Below are positions 33,291 to 42,705 of a DNA stretch of 64,000 nucleotides, in pieces. The stretch's first letter is position 1. Each line of letters starts with the position of its first letter. The notes beneath the pieces are model-generated. The model was not told the DNA's origin and ran no database searches. It saw only the letters and a program-made list of their open reading frames with translations. A program made the translations under genes and the position numbers. This DNA is from Ramlibacter sp. (GTDB taxonomy: Bacteria; Pseudomonadota; Gammaproteobacteria; Burkholderiales; Burkholderiaceae_C): contig JADJPY010000012.1 of NCBI GenBank assembly GCA_016713005.1, positions 558,001-622,000 of the forward strand, given 5' to 3'.

Positions 33291-33941
33291 TTACCCAACC
33301 AGCGTCTGGGCCAGCCAGGGCTTCTGTGCGAGGCGCTGTGCCTCGAAGGCCCGTATCAGGTCGGCATGTCGCAAGGTGAGGCCGATGTCGTCAAAACCGT
33401 TGAGCAGGCAGTACTTGCGAAATGCCTGCACCTCGAACGGCAGCTCATCACCCTGTGGCTTGACGATCACCTGACGCTCAAGATCAATCGTGAGCTGGTA
33501 ACCGGGGAACGCCTGCACTTCGTCAAACAACTCGGCGACACGGGACTCCGGCAGCACGATCGGCAACAGGCCGTTCTTGAAGCTGTTGTTGAAGAAGATG
33601 TCGGCGAAGCTGGGCGCAATGATGGCGCGAAAGCCATATTGGTCCAATGCCCAGGGGGCGTGCTCGCGTGAGGAGCCGCACCCGAAGTTCTTGCGGGCAA
33701 TCAGGATGGAGGCGCCCTGGTAGCGCGGCTGGTTGAGCACGAAGTCCGGGTTGGGCTTGCGGGTGGCCGGGTCCTGTCCGGGGAAGCCGGGATCCAGGTA
33801 GCGCCATTCGTCAAACAAGTTGGGCCCGAAGCCCGTCTTGCGGATCGATTTGAGGAACTGCTTCGGGATGATCGCGTCGGTGTCGACGTTCTCCCGGTCC
33901 ATCGGGGCCACCAGGCCCTTGTGTACGGTGAAATGTTGCAT
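33291..33941 (-). CDS. leuD: 3-isopropylmalate dehydratase small subunit
   Basis: A 216-residue swivel-domain subunit that pairs with LeuC to isomerise 2- to 3-isopropylmalate. DRENVDTDAIIPKQFLK near residue 15, ARKNFGCGSSREHAPWAL near 82 and the loop GFRAIIAPSFADIFFNNSFKNG near 102 are typical. The ATG at 33941 directly abuts the TAG stop of a small lipoprotein gene (33942), so the two are translationally linked. Confidence 0.98.
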   Translation of the reverse strand: MQHFTVHKGLVAPMDRENVDTDAIIPKQFLKSIRKTGFGPNLFDEWRYLDPGFPGQDPATRKPNPDFVLNQPRYQGASILIARKNFGCGSSREHAPWALDQYGFRAIIAPSFADIFFNNSFKNGLLPIVLPESRVAELFDEVQAFPGYQLTIDLERQVIVKPQGDELPFEVQAFRKYCLLNGFDDIGLTLRHADLIRAFEAQRLAQKPWLAQTLVG

Positions 33942-34079
33942 CTACTGCTTCTTCTTGGCCGCGCCTTCGAGCTTCTCGCCGGCCTTCTGGATGTCCTGGC
34001 CGACGCCCTTGACCGTGTTGCAGCCGACCAGCGACAAGGCGAACAACAAGGCGCACGTGATGGAAGCGAACTTTTTCAT
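33942..34079 (-). CDS. Entericidin A/B-like small lipoprotein
   Basis: A 45-residue protein between leuC and leuD. It has a Lys-containing n-region (MKKF), a hydrophobic stretch, the lipobox LVGC and a short mature part NTVKGVGQDIQKAGEKLEG ending in Lys-rich AAKKKQ. This is the entericidin pattern (small amphipathic outer-envelope lipoprotein, in E. coli tied to stress and toxin-antidote behaviour). It starts 13 nt after leuC and ends directly against leuD. Its presence in a leucine operon is typical of many betaproteobacteria, but its purpose there is unknown. Confidence 0.85.
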   Translation of the reverse strand: MKKFASITCALLFALSLVGCNTVKGVGQDIQKAGEKLEGAAKKKQ

Positions 34080-34092
34080 GGCTTTCTCTCCT

Positions 34093-35514
34093 TCAGGCGA
34101 ATTGCCGGATGTCGACGAAGTGTCCGTGGATGGCGGCAGCCGCAGCCATGGCAGGGCTCACCAGGTGGGTGCGGCCGCCAGCGCCCTGACGGCCTTCAAA
34201 GTTGCGGTTGCTGGTGGACGCACAGCGTTCGCCCGGCTCCAGGCGGTCGGCGTTCATGGCCAGGCACATCGAGCAGCCCGGTTCGCGCCATTCAAAGCCC
34301 GCCGCCTTGAAGATCTCGTGCAGACCTTCGCGCTCGGCCTGGTCCTTCACAAGGCCAGAACCCGGCACGACCATTGCGAGCTTGATGTTCCGCGCGACTT
34401 TCTGGCCCAGCTTTTTCACCACGGCGGCGGCTTCGCGCATGTCTTCGATCCGGCTGTTGGTGCACGAACCGATGAATACCTTGTCCACGTACAGGTCGTT
34501 CAGTGCCTTGCCGGGCTCCAAACCCATGTAGGTGAGTGCCCGCTCTATCGCGCTTCGCCTGTTGGCATCCTTTTCCTTGTCGGGGTCGGGCACCCGGGCG
34601 TCCACGCCCAGCACCATCTCGGGCGAAGTGCCCCAAGTGACTTGCGGGATGAGTTGGGAGGCGTCCAGCTCGACCACCGCGTCAAACGTTGCGTCAGGGT
34701 CGGATTGCAGGGTCTTCCAGTAGGCAACGGCCATGTCCCATGCGACGCCCGTTGGCGCCAGCGGTCGGCCCCTGACGTATTCAATGGTCCTGTCGTCCAC
34801 GGCGACCAGCCCGGCGCGTGCGCCGGCCTCGATGGCCATGTTGCACACCGTCATGCGGCCCTCCATGCTGAGCGCGCGGATGGCCGAGCCACCGAACTCG
34901 ATCGTGTAACCCGTGCCGCCTGCCGTTCCGATCTTTCCGATGATCGCCAGCACGATGTCCTTGGCTGTGACACCGGGGGTCAGCTTGCCATCCACCCTCA
35001 CCAGCATGTTCTTGGCCTTCTTGGCCAGCAGGGTCTGCGTCGCCATCACATGCTCGACCTCACTGGTCCCAATGCCATGGGCCAGCGCACCGAACGCGCC
35101 ATGGGTGGAGGTGTGCGAGTCGCCGCAGACCACGGTCATGCCCGGCAGCGTGGCACCCTGCTCTGGGCCGATCACGTGGACGATGCCCTGGCGTTTGGAC
35201 AGGAAGGGAAAGTAGGCGGCCGAACCGAACTCTGCGATGTTCTTGTCCAGCGTGGTCACCTGCTCCTTGCTGATCGGATCGGTGATGCCGTCGTAACCGC
35301 GCTCCCACCCGGTGGTGGGGGTGTTGTGGTCCGCCGTCGCCACAATCGAGCTCACGCGCCAGACCTTGCGCCCTGCCTCGCGCAAGCCTTCGAAGGCCTG
35401 GGGGCTCGTCACTTCATGAACGAGATGGCGATCGATATAGAGGACGGAGGTGCCGTCTTCCTCGGCTCGGACGACGTGCTCGTCCCAAATCTTGTCGTAC
35501 AGGGTGCGTGACAT
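34093..35514 (-). CDS. leuC: 3-isopropylmalate dehydratase large subunit
   Basis: A 473-residue aconitase-family subunit carrying a [4Fe-4S] cluster. SRTLYDKIWDEHVV at the N-terminus, VVCGDSHTSTHGAFGALAHG near 129-148, FIGSCTNSRIEDMR near 350 and the paired cysteines in EPGCSMCLAMN near 410 supply the cluster ligands. It heads the minus-strand leu operon (leuC, entericidin, leuD, leuB, then asd). A strong terminator of the upstream gltA unit precedes it. Confidence 0.98.
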   Translation of the reverse strand: MSRTLYDKIWDEHVVRAEEDGTSVLYIDRHLVHEVTSPQAFEGLREAGRKVWRVSSIVATADHNTPTTGWERGYDGITDPISKEQVTTLDKNIAEFGSAAYFPFLSKRQGIVHVIGPEQGATLPGMTVVCGDSHTSTHGAFGALAHGIGTSEVEHVMATQTLLAKKAKNMLVRVDGKLTPGVTAKDIVLAIIGKIGTAGGTGYTIEFGGSAIRALSMEGRMTVCNMAIEAGARAGLVAVDDRTIEYVRGRPLAPTGVAWDMAVAYWKTLQSDPDATFDAVVELDASQLIPQVTWGTSPEMVLGVDARVPDPDKEKDANRRSAIERALTYMGLEPGKALNDLYVDKVFIGSCTNSRIEDMREAAAVVKKLGQKVARNIKLAMVVPGSGLVKDQAEREGLHEIFKAAGFEWREPGCSMCLAMNADRLEPGERCASTSNRNFEGRQGAGGRTHLVSPAMAAAAAIHGHFVDIRQFA

Positions 35515-35554
35515 CAGTGGTTTCCCGGGAGGAAGGCGATTTTAGCCCGCCCCA

Positions 35555-35581
35555 ACAAAAAACCCCGGCCATTGGCCGGGG
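35555..35581 (-). terminator. Rho-independent terminator after gltA
   Basis: An 8-bp GC stem CCCCGGCC / GGCCGGGG (35563-35570 and 35574-35581) with loop ATT. On the minus strand it is followed by TTTTTTG, the expected U-tract, 25 bp beyond the gltA stop. It separates gltA from leuC. Confidence 0.85.
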
Positions 35582-35605
35582 TTCCCGTGCGTGCCTACGG
35601 CCCGG

Positions 35606-36922
<1,317 letters not shown>

Positions 36923-36942
36923 TTCCTTCTGTTTCTAGCCCT

Positions 36943-37233
36943 TCAACCGGAGTGCTGCGGGGACGGTGCGGCCCCACGCAGCAATTCCAGCACTTGTCTT
37001 GCTTCAATTGTCATTGTGTCGTCCCCTGGTTCCCGCCGCCGAAGCAGCAGGTCCAGCAGGTCGTTGTCTGCCAAATCCATCAAGGTGCCCAGACCGCGTG
37101 CCTGCGACACCGTCAAGCCAGATTCATGCCTGGCAAAGAAGCGCTCGATGAACAGGTCGTTTTCCAGCAGGCCCCGGCGACACCGCCATCGCAGCTTGCT
37201 GAGCGACCGTTCATCCAGCGGTTCATCCTTCAT
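36943..37233 (-). CDS. sdhE: SdhE family FAD assembly factor
   Basis: A 96-residue helical protein that promotes covalent flavinylation of SdhA. It has the RGxxE-type motif as RRGLLENDLFIERFF near residue 19, then a helix-rich remainder (GLGTLMDLADNDLLDLLL). It sits between sdhB (8-nt gap) and gltA, the classic location. The C-terminus is slightly extended and Pro/Gly-rich. Confidence 0.93.
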   Translation of the reverse strand: MKDEPLDERSLSKLRWRCRRGLLENDLFIERFFARHESGLTVSQARGLGTLMDLADNDLLDLLLRRREPGDDTMTIEARQVLELLRGAAPSPQHSG

Positions 37234-37241
37234 GGCGGTTT

Positions 37242-37946
37242 CTACACGGCCCGCCGGACCATCAGTTCCTTGATCTTTCCGATCGCCTTGGTCGGGTTCA
37301 GACCCTTCGGGCAGACGTCGACGCAGTTCATGATGGTGTGGCAGCGGAACAGGCGGTAGGGGTCTTCGAGGTTGTCCAGCCGCTCGGCAGTGGCCTGATC
37401 GCGGCTATCGGCGATGAAGCGGTACGCCTGCAGCAGGCCGGCTGGCCCCACGAACTTGTCCGGGTTCCACCAGAAGCTGGGGCAGCTGGTGGAACAGCTC
37501 GCACACAGGATGCATTCGTACAGGCCGTTGAGCTCGTCGCGCTCTTCGGGCGACTGCAGGCGTTCCTTCTCAGGAGGGACCTCCTCGTTGACCAGATATG
37601 GTTTGATGGAGTTGTACTGTGTGAAGAATTGAGTCATGTCCACGATCAGGTCGCGGATCACCGGCAGTCCGGGCAACGGCTTGAGCACGATGGTGCCCTT
37701 GAGCGTGAGCATGTTGGTCAGGCATGCCAGGCCATTCTTCCCGTTGATGTTCATGGCGTCCGAGCCACAAACCCCCTCGCGGCACGAGCGGCGGAAGGAC
37801 AGGGTCGGATCCTGGGCCTTGAGCTTCATCAGCGCGTCAAGGAGCATGCGCTCGTGGCCGTCGAGTTCGATCTCGATGGTCTGCATGTACGGCTTGGCAT
37901 CCTTGTCCGGGTCGTAGCGGTAGATCTGGAAAGTGCGTTTCTGCAT
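37242..37946 (-). CDS. sdhB: Succinate dehydrogenase iron-sulfur subunit
   Basis: A 234-residue electron-transfer subunit of complex II. Cluster ligands: [2Fe-2S] in CREGVCGSDA with a later C in GLACL (residues about 59-77), [4Fe-4S] in CILCASCSTSCP near 148, and [3Fe-4S] in CHTIMNCVDVCPKG near 205. ATG 37946 (MQKRTFQIYRY) is the natural start; the open frame continues upstream without support. It follows sdhA by 56 bp. Confidence 0.98.
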   Translation of the reverse strand: MQKRTFQIYRYDPDKDAKPYMQTIEIELDGHERMLLDALMKLKAQDPTLSFRRSCREGVCGSDAMNINGKNGLACLTNMLTLKGTIVLKPLPGLPVIRDLIVDMTQFFTQYNSIKPYLVNEEVPPEKERLQSPEERDELNGLYECILCASCSTSCPSFWWNPDKFVGPAGLLQAYRFIADSRDQATAERLDNLEDPYRLFRCHTIMNCVDVCPKGLNPTKAIGKIKELMVRRAV

Positions 37947-38002
37947 GGCTGTGAATCCTGGTCTTGAATCTAGGCGCTTTGGGTCGCGGGCGGAAGTACG
38001 TA

Positions 38003-39802
38003 CTAGAACGTACGGACCTTGGGTGGCACCGAATCCACCGTCAGGGGCTTGAGCTTCACCGGCTTGTAGGCGAGGCGGTTGTCTGCGCTGTACCACAGGG
38101 AGTGCTTCATCCAGTTGGCGTCGTCCCGGCCCAACGGCGCCACCGGGTCGTCGGCAGGCCGCTCATAGTCTTTCACGGTGTGTGCGCCACGGCACTCCTT
38201 GCGGGCTGCTGCAGAGACCATCGTGGCTTGCGCGCACTCGATCAGGTTGTCCACTTCGAGCGCCTCGATGCGTGCCGTGTTGAACACCTTTGAGGTGTCC
38301 TTCAGCCCGATGGCCTGGACCCGCTCGCGCAGGCCAGCGATCTTGCCGACACCCTCGTCCATGCTGGCCTGGGTGCGGAAGACGCCAGCGTGGAGCTGCA
38401 TGCTGGCCCGGATGTCGTTGGCCACGTCCTGCGCGTACTCGCCGTTGGCGGCACTGTCCAGGCGCGCCAGTCGTGCCAGCGTGCGGTCTGCGGCGTCTGC
38501 AGGCAGGGGTTTGTGGTTCTTTGTGCGGCTCGCAAACTCGACAATGTGGTTGCCTGCCGCACGGCCAAAGACAAGCAGGTCCAGCAGCGAGTTGGTACCC
38601 AGCCGATTGGCGCCATGCACGCTGACGCAGGAACATTCGCCCACGGCGTACAAACCGTTCACCACCGCGTTGTCGTCCCCGTTCTTCTGCACCACCACCT
38701 GACCGTTGATGTTGGTCGGGACCCCACCCATCTGGTAGTGGATGGTGGGGACCACGGGGATGGGCTCCCGCGTGATGTCGACATTGGCGAAGTTGATGCC
38801 GATCTCGTACACGGAAGGCAGGCGCTTGTGGATGGTCTCCGCACCCAGATGGTCCAGCTTGAGCAGGACGTAGTCCTTATTGGGGCCACAGCCACGCCCC
38901 TCCTTGATTTCCTGGTCCATGGAACGCGACACAAAGTCGCGGGGAGCCAGGTCCTTCAGTGTGGGGGCGTAGCGCTCCATGAAACGTTCGCCGTTGCTGT
39001 TGAGCAGGATGGCGCCCTCTCCGCGGCAGCCTTCGGTCAGCAACACGCCGGCTCCAGCCACACCTGTCGGGTGGAACTGCCAGAACTCCATGTCTTCCAG
39101 CGGAATGCCGGCTCGCGCCGCCATGCCCAGGCCGTCGCCGGTGTTGATGAAGGCATTCGTGGAGGCGGCGAAAATGCGGCCGGCGCCACCAGTGGCCAGC
39201 AGGGTGGTCTTGGCTTCCAGAATGTGCAGATCGCCGGTTTCCATTTCGAGCGCGGTCACGCCCACCACGTCGCCGTCGGCGTCACGGATGAGGTCCAGGG
39301 CCATCCATTCGACGAAAAAGTTGGTCCGGGCCTTCACGTTCTGCTGGTACAGCGTATGCAACATGGCGTGGCCAGTGCGGTCGGCGGCCGCGCAGGCGCG
39401 CTGAACCGGCTTCTCGCCATAGTTGGCGGTGTGACCACCAAAGGGGCGCTGGTAGATGGTGCCGTCCGGATTGCGGTCGAATGGCATGCCCATGTGTTCC
39501 AGGTCGTAGACCACCTTGGGTGCTTCACGGCACATGAATTCAATCGCGTCCTGATCGCCCAGCCAATCCGAGCCCTTGACGGTGTCGTAGAAGTGGTAGT
39601 GCCAGTTGTCTTCAGACATGTTGCCCAGCGATGCACCGATGCCACCCTGCGCTGCGACGGTATGGGAACGTGTGGGGAACACCTTGGACAGCACGGCCAC
39701 GTTCAGGCCGGCCCGTGCAAGTTGAAGCGAGGCACGCATGCCGGAGCCGCCCGCGCCGACGATGACGACGTCGAACTTGCGCTTGGTAATGGAGTAACTC
39801 AT
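38003..39802 (-). CDS. sdhA: Succinate dehydrogenase flavoprotein subunit
   Basis: A 599-residue flavoprotein oxidising succinate to fumarate. The FAD motif VIVGAGGSGMRASLQ is near residue 12, the histidine for covalent FAD is in TRSHTVAAQGG near 43, and substrate and FAD-closing stretches are GEKPVQRACAAADRTGHAM near 128 and SVHGANRLGTNSLLDL near 395. ATG 39802 starts MSYSITKRKFDVV. The frame stays open to 39985 but runs into sdhD. Confidence 0.98.
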   Translation of the reverse strand: MSYSITKRKFDVVIVGAGGSGMRASLQLARAGLNVAVLSKVFPTRSHTVAAQGGIGASLGNMSEDNWHYHFYDTVKGSDWLGDQDAIEFMCREAPKVVYDLEHMGMPFDRNPDGTIYQRPFGGHTANYGEKPVQRACAAADRTGHAMLHTLYQQNVKARTNFFVEWMALDLIRDADGDVVGVTALEMETGDLHILEAKTTLLATGGAGRIFAASTNAFINTGDGLGMAARAGIPLEDMEFWQFHPTGVAGAGVLLTEGCRGEGAILLNSNGERFMERYAPTLKDLAPRDFVSRSMDQEIKEGRGCGPNKDYVLLKLDHLGAETIHKRLPSVYEIGINFANVDITREPIPVVPTIHYQMGGVPTNINGQVVVQKNGDDNAVVNGLYAVGECSCVSVHGANRLGTNSLLDLLVFGRAAGNHIVEFASRTKNHKPLPADAADRTLARLARLDSAANGEYAQDVANDIRASMQLHAGVFRTQASMDEGVGKIAGLRERVQAIGLKDTSKVFNTARIEALEVDNLIECAQATMVSAAARKECRGAHTVKDYERPADDPVAPLGRDDANWMKHSLWYSADNRLAYKPVKLKPLTVDSVPPKVRTF

Positions 39803-39833
39803 GATTTGAAGTCCAGGATTTCGGTGCGGTGGT

Positions 39834-40199
39834 TCACAGGCGCCACAGGACCTGGATGGCCCAGCCTGCACAGGCGACCAGCCAGACGATGGAGAACACC
39901 TGCAGCGACAGGCGAAGTCCGACGGGCTTGATGTAGTCCATCCAGATGTCGCGCACGCCGACCCAAGCGTGCCACAGCATGGCAATGATGACGGTGAAGG
40001 TAAGGACCTTCATCCACTGGGCAGAGAAAATGCCCGCCCATTTCATGTATCCGATCTCGCCGCGGGTGAACAGCACCTGCGCCAGCAGGACGATGGTGAA
40101 CAGCGCCATGAGCGCTGCCGTGACGCGCTGGCTGAGCCAGTCGCGCAATCCGTAATGCGCGCCGACGACGATGCGCTTGGAGCCGTAGTTCACTGACAT
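39834..40199 (-). CDS. sdhD: Succinate dehydrogenase membrane anchor subunit SdhD
   Basis: A 121-residue protein with three hydrophobic helices (about 31-46, 60-80, 95-115). GLRDWLSQRVTAALM near residue 17 holds the S/R quinone-site pattern, and LWHAWVGVRDIWMDY near 75 carries the heme-side histidine and aspartate-tyrosine region. It lies between sdhC (18-nt gap) and sdhA (31-nt gap). Confidence 0.94.
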   Translation of the reverse strand: MSVNYGSKRIVVGAHYGLRDWLSQRVTAALMALFTIVLLAQVLFTRGEIGYMKWAGIFSAQWMKVLTFTVIIAMLWHAWVGVRDIWMDYIKPVGLRLSLQVFSIVWLVACAGWAIQVLWRL

Positions 40200-40217
40200 A
40201 TTGGGGTTCCGATCCGG

Positions 40218-40649
40218 TTAATACGCGCCAAAAAGCTTGGCACCCAGCGCAGCGGTGAGCACGATGCCCAGGCCCAGCGTCACGAGTGCTGAGCTGCGGC
40301 CGAACTCCTTGCTCACGGCGTGGCGTGCGTCCATCCAGAGATGGCGCAATCCGGCGATGAAGTGGTGCAGGTATGCCCAGATCAGTCCCAGCGCCACCAG
40401 CTTGATGAACCAGCCAGGGAAAATCCACATCCCTGCACCGAACGCAGACTTGAACCTGGCGAACGAGAACTCCGAGGAAATCGAGGTGTCAAACAGCCAG
40501 ATGATGAAAGGCAGCATCAGGAACATCGCCAGACCGCTTACGCGGTGCAGGATCGAAACCCACCCCGCAGGCGGCAGTCGGTAAGTGGTGAGGTCCTTGA
40601 ATGCGTTGATGTTGCGGAATTCGGGCCGCTTGCGGGTCAGTTCGGACAT
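40218..40649 (-). CDS. sdhC: Succinate dehydrogenase cytochrome b556 subunit SdhC
   Basis: A 143-residue membrane anchor with three hydrophobic helices. RPPAGW-like PAGWVSILHRVSGLAMFLML near residue 27 holds the family serine and arginine at the quinone site, and HHFIAGLRHLWMDARHAVS near 92 holds the heme histidine. ATG 40649 is the internal start that fits the family (MSELTRKRPEFRNI); the frame is open further up. It is first in the sdhCDAB-sdhE-gltA unit. Confidence 0.94.
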   Translation of the reverse strand: MSELTRKRPEFRNINAFKDLTTYRLPPAGWVSILHRVSGLAMFLMLPFIIWLFDTSISSEFSFARFKSAFGAGMWIFPGWFIKLVALGLIWAYLHHFIAGLRHLWMDARHAVSKEFGRSSALVTLGLGIVLTAALGAKLFGAY

Positions 40650-40689
40650 GACGGATGCTTTCGTGGATGGAACCGCTTGAGAAATCAAC

Positions 40690-40713
40690 TTGGGCAAACA
40701 ACCCAAAATTCTA
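40690..40713 (-). promoter_or_regulatory. Candidate promoter / operator region of the sdh operon
   Basis: Upstream of sdhC lies an inverted repeat TTGGG-N7-CCCAA (40690-40706) next to a minus-strand TAGAAT-like -10 (40708-40713). No convincing -35 was found. The 108-bp gap between sdhC and the GntR gene holds nothing else assignable. Confidence 0.3.
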
Positions 40714-40757
40714 TTGCAACGCAGCAAGCTGACACGAGGGTTGCAGAAAATGCCCGG

Positions 40758-41567
40758 TCAGTTCAGGTCGTTGCGGTAGTGGTGAGTGTCCGTCCGGTAC
40801 AGGCCGCGCCGCAGTTCCATCGGTGCGTCGTTGTAGGTGTATGCGACGCGTTCAACGCTCAACAGAGGGGTGGCGGATGCCACCTCCAGGAGCTGCGCTT
40901 GCGCGGCATCTGCCAGGACCGCCCGCAGGCGCTCTTCGGCCCGGACCATGCGCACACCGAAGTCCACTTCGTACATCGCGTAGGTGGGGCCAGGGTAACC
41001 GGCGATCTGTTCGGCAGTCAGGCCCTTGAAGGCAGCGCCGGGCAGCCACAGGTCCTCGAGGATGGTGGGCACACCGCCCAGCGAGAGCACGCGTCGCACC
41101 TGCAGCACCGCATCCGACGGACGCAACGACAGGGCGCGGGCAACTTCGACGGTGGCGCGAACGCGCCGGACGTCGATCACCCGGCGCTGGGCCGGCCCCT
41201 CGCTGTCGAGGTCGCCACGATCAGGCATCAGGCGCAGAAATCGGTATTGGACATGCCGTTCGGAGTGGGTCGCGACAAATGTGCCTTTGCCCTGGCGGCG
41301 AACCACCAGATTCTCGGCGGCGAGCTCGTCGATGGCCTTTCGCACCGTTCCCTGGCTGACGCGAAACCGGGCCGCAAGCTCCATCTCGCTGGGGATGGCC
41401 TCCCCGGGCTTCCACTCGCCGTTTTCCAGGCTCTGCAGGATCAGGCCTTTTATCTGCAGGTACAGGGGGCTGAACGCTGGTTGTGGCAGTTGCCCCTGCG
41501 CGCTCGGGGCCACGCCCGCGGCCCCAGCCGGCAGCTGACTCGTGGGAAGGGTGGGCGTGGTGGACAT
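40758..41567 (-). CDS. GntR family (HutC-type) transcriptional regulator
   Basis: A 269-residue regulator. After a Pro/Ala-rich N-terminus comes a winged helix-turn-helix (SPLYLQIKGLILQSLENGEW, then MELAARFRVSQGTVRKAID and LVVRRQGKGTFV, residues about 42-110) and a UTRA effector domain (RRVLSLGGVPTILEDLWLPG near 165). It sits between the sdh operon and mdh, pointing away from mdh, so it is a good candidate regulator of TCA genes responding to a small acid. ATG 41567 is preferred over ATG 41594 because the latter would place the operator inside the gene. Confidence 0.88.
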   Translation of the reverse strand: MSTTPTLPTSQLPAGAAGVAPSAQGQLPQPAFSPLYLQIKGLILQSLENGEWKPGEAIPSEMELAARFRVSQGTVRKAIDELAAENLVVRRQGKGTFVATHSERHVQYRFLRLMPDRGDLDSEGPAQRRVIDVRRVRATVEVARALSLRPSDAVLQVRRVLSLGGVPTILEDLWLPGAAFKGLTAEQIAGYPGPTYAMYEVDFGVRMVRAEERLRAVLADAAQAQLLEVASATPLLSVERVAYTYNDAPMELRRGLYRTDTHHYRNDLN

Positions 41568-41579
41568 CGGGCAATCATA

Positions 41580-41599
41580 TCTTATATAAGACATAAGAC
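41580..41599. promoter_or_regulatory. Palindromic operator-like site between gntR and mdh
   Basis: The 12-bp palindrome TCTTATATAAGA (41580-41591) overlaps two direct copies of ATAAGAC (41586-41592 and 41593-41599) with a 7-bp period. It lies 13 bp upstream of the gntR start and just upstream of the mdh -35, as expected for an autoregulating GntR protein that also controls mdh. Confidence 0.55.
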
Positions 41600-41602
41600 A
41601 AA

Positions 41603-41632
41603 TTGACTTCTTGGGGTATTCAAGGGTAAACT
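41603..41632 (+). promoter_or_regulatory. Promoter of mdh
   Basis: TTGACT (41603-41608), 18-bp spacer, TAAACT (41627-41632), about 80 bp upstream of the mdh ATG. This is a near-consensus sigma-70 promoter adjoining the operator-like repeats. Confidence 0.6.
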
Positions 41633-41712
41633 CTAGGGCTGTTCCGACGCGCGCGTGTCGCGTCCTCCCGAGCTGAATTGCGCCACTTTTACATCACTTC
41701 CTGGAGTTCACC

Positions 41713-42699
41713 ATGAGCAAAAAGCCCGTCCGAGTTGCCGTCACAGGCGCTGCTGGCCAGATCGGTTACGCCTTGCTGTTTCGCATCGCCTCAGGCGAAA
41801 TGCTGGGCAAAGACCAACCCGTCATCCTGCAACTGCTCGAAGTGCCAGTGGAAGGGCCGCAAAAGGCGCTCAAGGGCGTGATGATGGAACTTGACGACTG
41901 CGCCTTCCCGCTGCTGGCCGGCATGGAAGCCCACAGCGATCCGATGACGGCCTTCAAGGACACGGACTACGCGCTGCTGGTGGGTTCAATGCCCCGCAAG
42001 GCCGGGATGGAGCGTGCCGAACTGCTGTCCATCAATGGCAAGATTTTCATTGGCCAGGGGCAGGCCCTGAATGCTGTGGCCAGCCGTGATGTCAAGGTGC
42101 TCGTGGTCGGCAATCCCGCCAACACCAACGCCTACATCGCCATGAAGAGCGCGCCGGACCTGCCGCGCAAGAACTTCACTGCCATGCTCAGGCTGGACCA
42201 CAACCGCGCCCTCAGCCAGATTGCCGCCAAGACCGGAAAGGCCGTGGCCGGTATCGAGAAGCTTTGCGTCTGGGGCAACCATTCGCCCACGATGTATGCC
42301 GACTACCGGTTTGCCAGCATCGAGGGCGTCAGCGTCAAGGAAATGATCAACGACCAGGACTGGAACGCCAACACGTTCCTGCCCACCGTGGGCAAACGCG
42401 GCGCAGCCATCATCGAAGCGCGCGGCCTGTCTTCAGCGGCATCGGCGGCCAACGCGGCGATTGACCACATGCGCGACTGGGCACTGGGTACCAATGGCAA
42501 ATGGGTCACCATGGGCATTCCGTCGGATGGCTGGTACGGTATCCCCAAGGACACCATGTTCGGCTTCCCGGTGACCTGCGCCAACGGCGAGTACAAGGTG
42601 GTCGAAGGTCTGGCGATTGACGAGTTCAGCCAGGGCTGCATCAACAAGACCCTCAAGGAGCTGCAGGACGAACAGGCCGGCGTGGCCCACCTGCTGTAA
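41713..42699 (+). CDS. mdh: Malate dehydrogenase
   Basis: A 328-residue NAD-dependent enzyme of the TCA cycle, of the cytoplasmic-type (group 2) MDH branch. NAD motif VTGAAGQIGYALLFR at the N-terminus, mobile-loop substrate arginines in GSMPRKAGMERAELL near residue 93 and the active-site histidine in WGNHSPTMYADYRF near 185 are intact. ATG 41713 follows CTGGAG. The next gene begins 6 nt after its stop, so the two are probably co-transcribed. Confidence 0.98.
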   Translation: MSKKPVRVAVTGAAGQIGYALLFRIASGEMLGKDQPVILQLLEVPVEGPQKALKGVMMELDDCAFPLLAGMEAHSDPMTAFKDTDYALLVGSMPRKAGMERAELLSINGKIFIGQGQALNAVASRDVKVLVVGNPANTNAYIAMKSAPDLPRKNFTAMLRLDHNRALSQIAAKTGKAVAGIEKLCVWGNHSPTMYADYRFASIEGVSVKEMINDQDWNANTFLPTVGKRGAAIIEARGLSSAASAANAAIDHMRDWALGTNGKWVTMGIPSDGWYGIPKDTMFGFPVTCANGEYKVVEGLAIDEFSQGCINKTLKELQDEQAGVAHLL

Positions 42700-42705
42700 C
42701 GCCAA

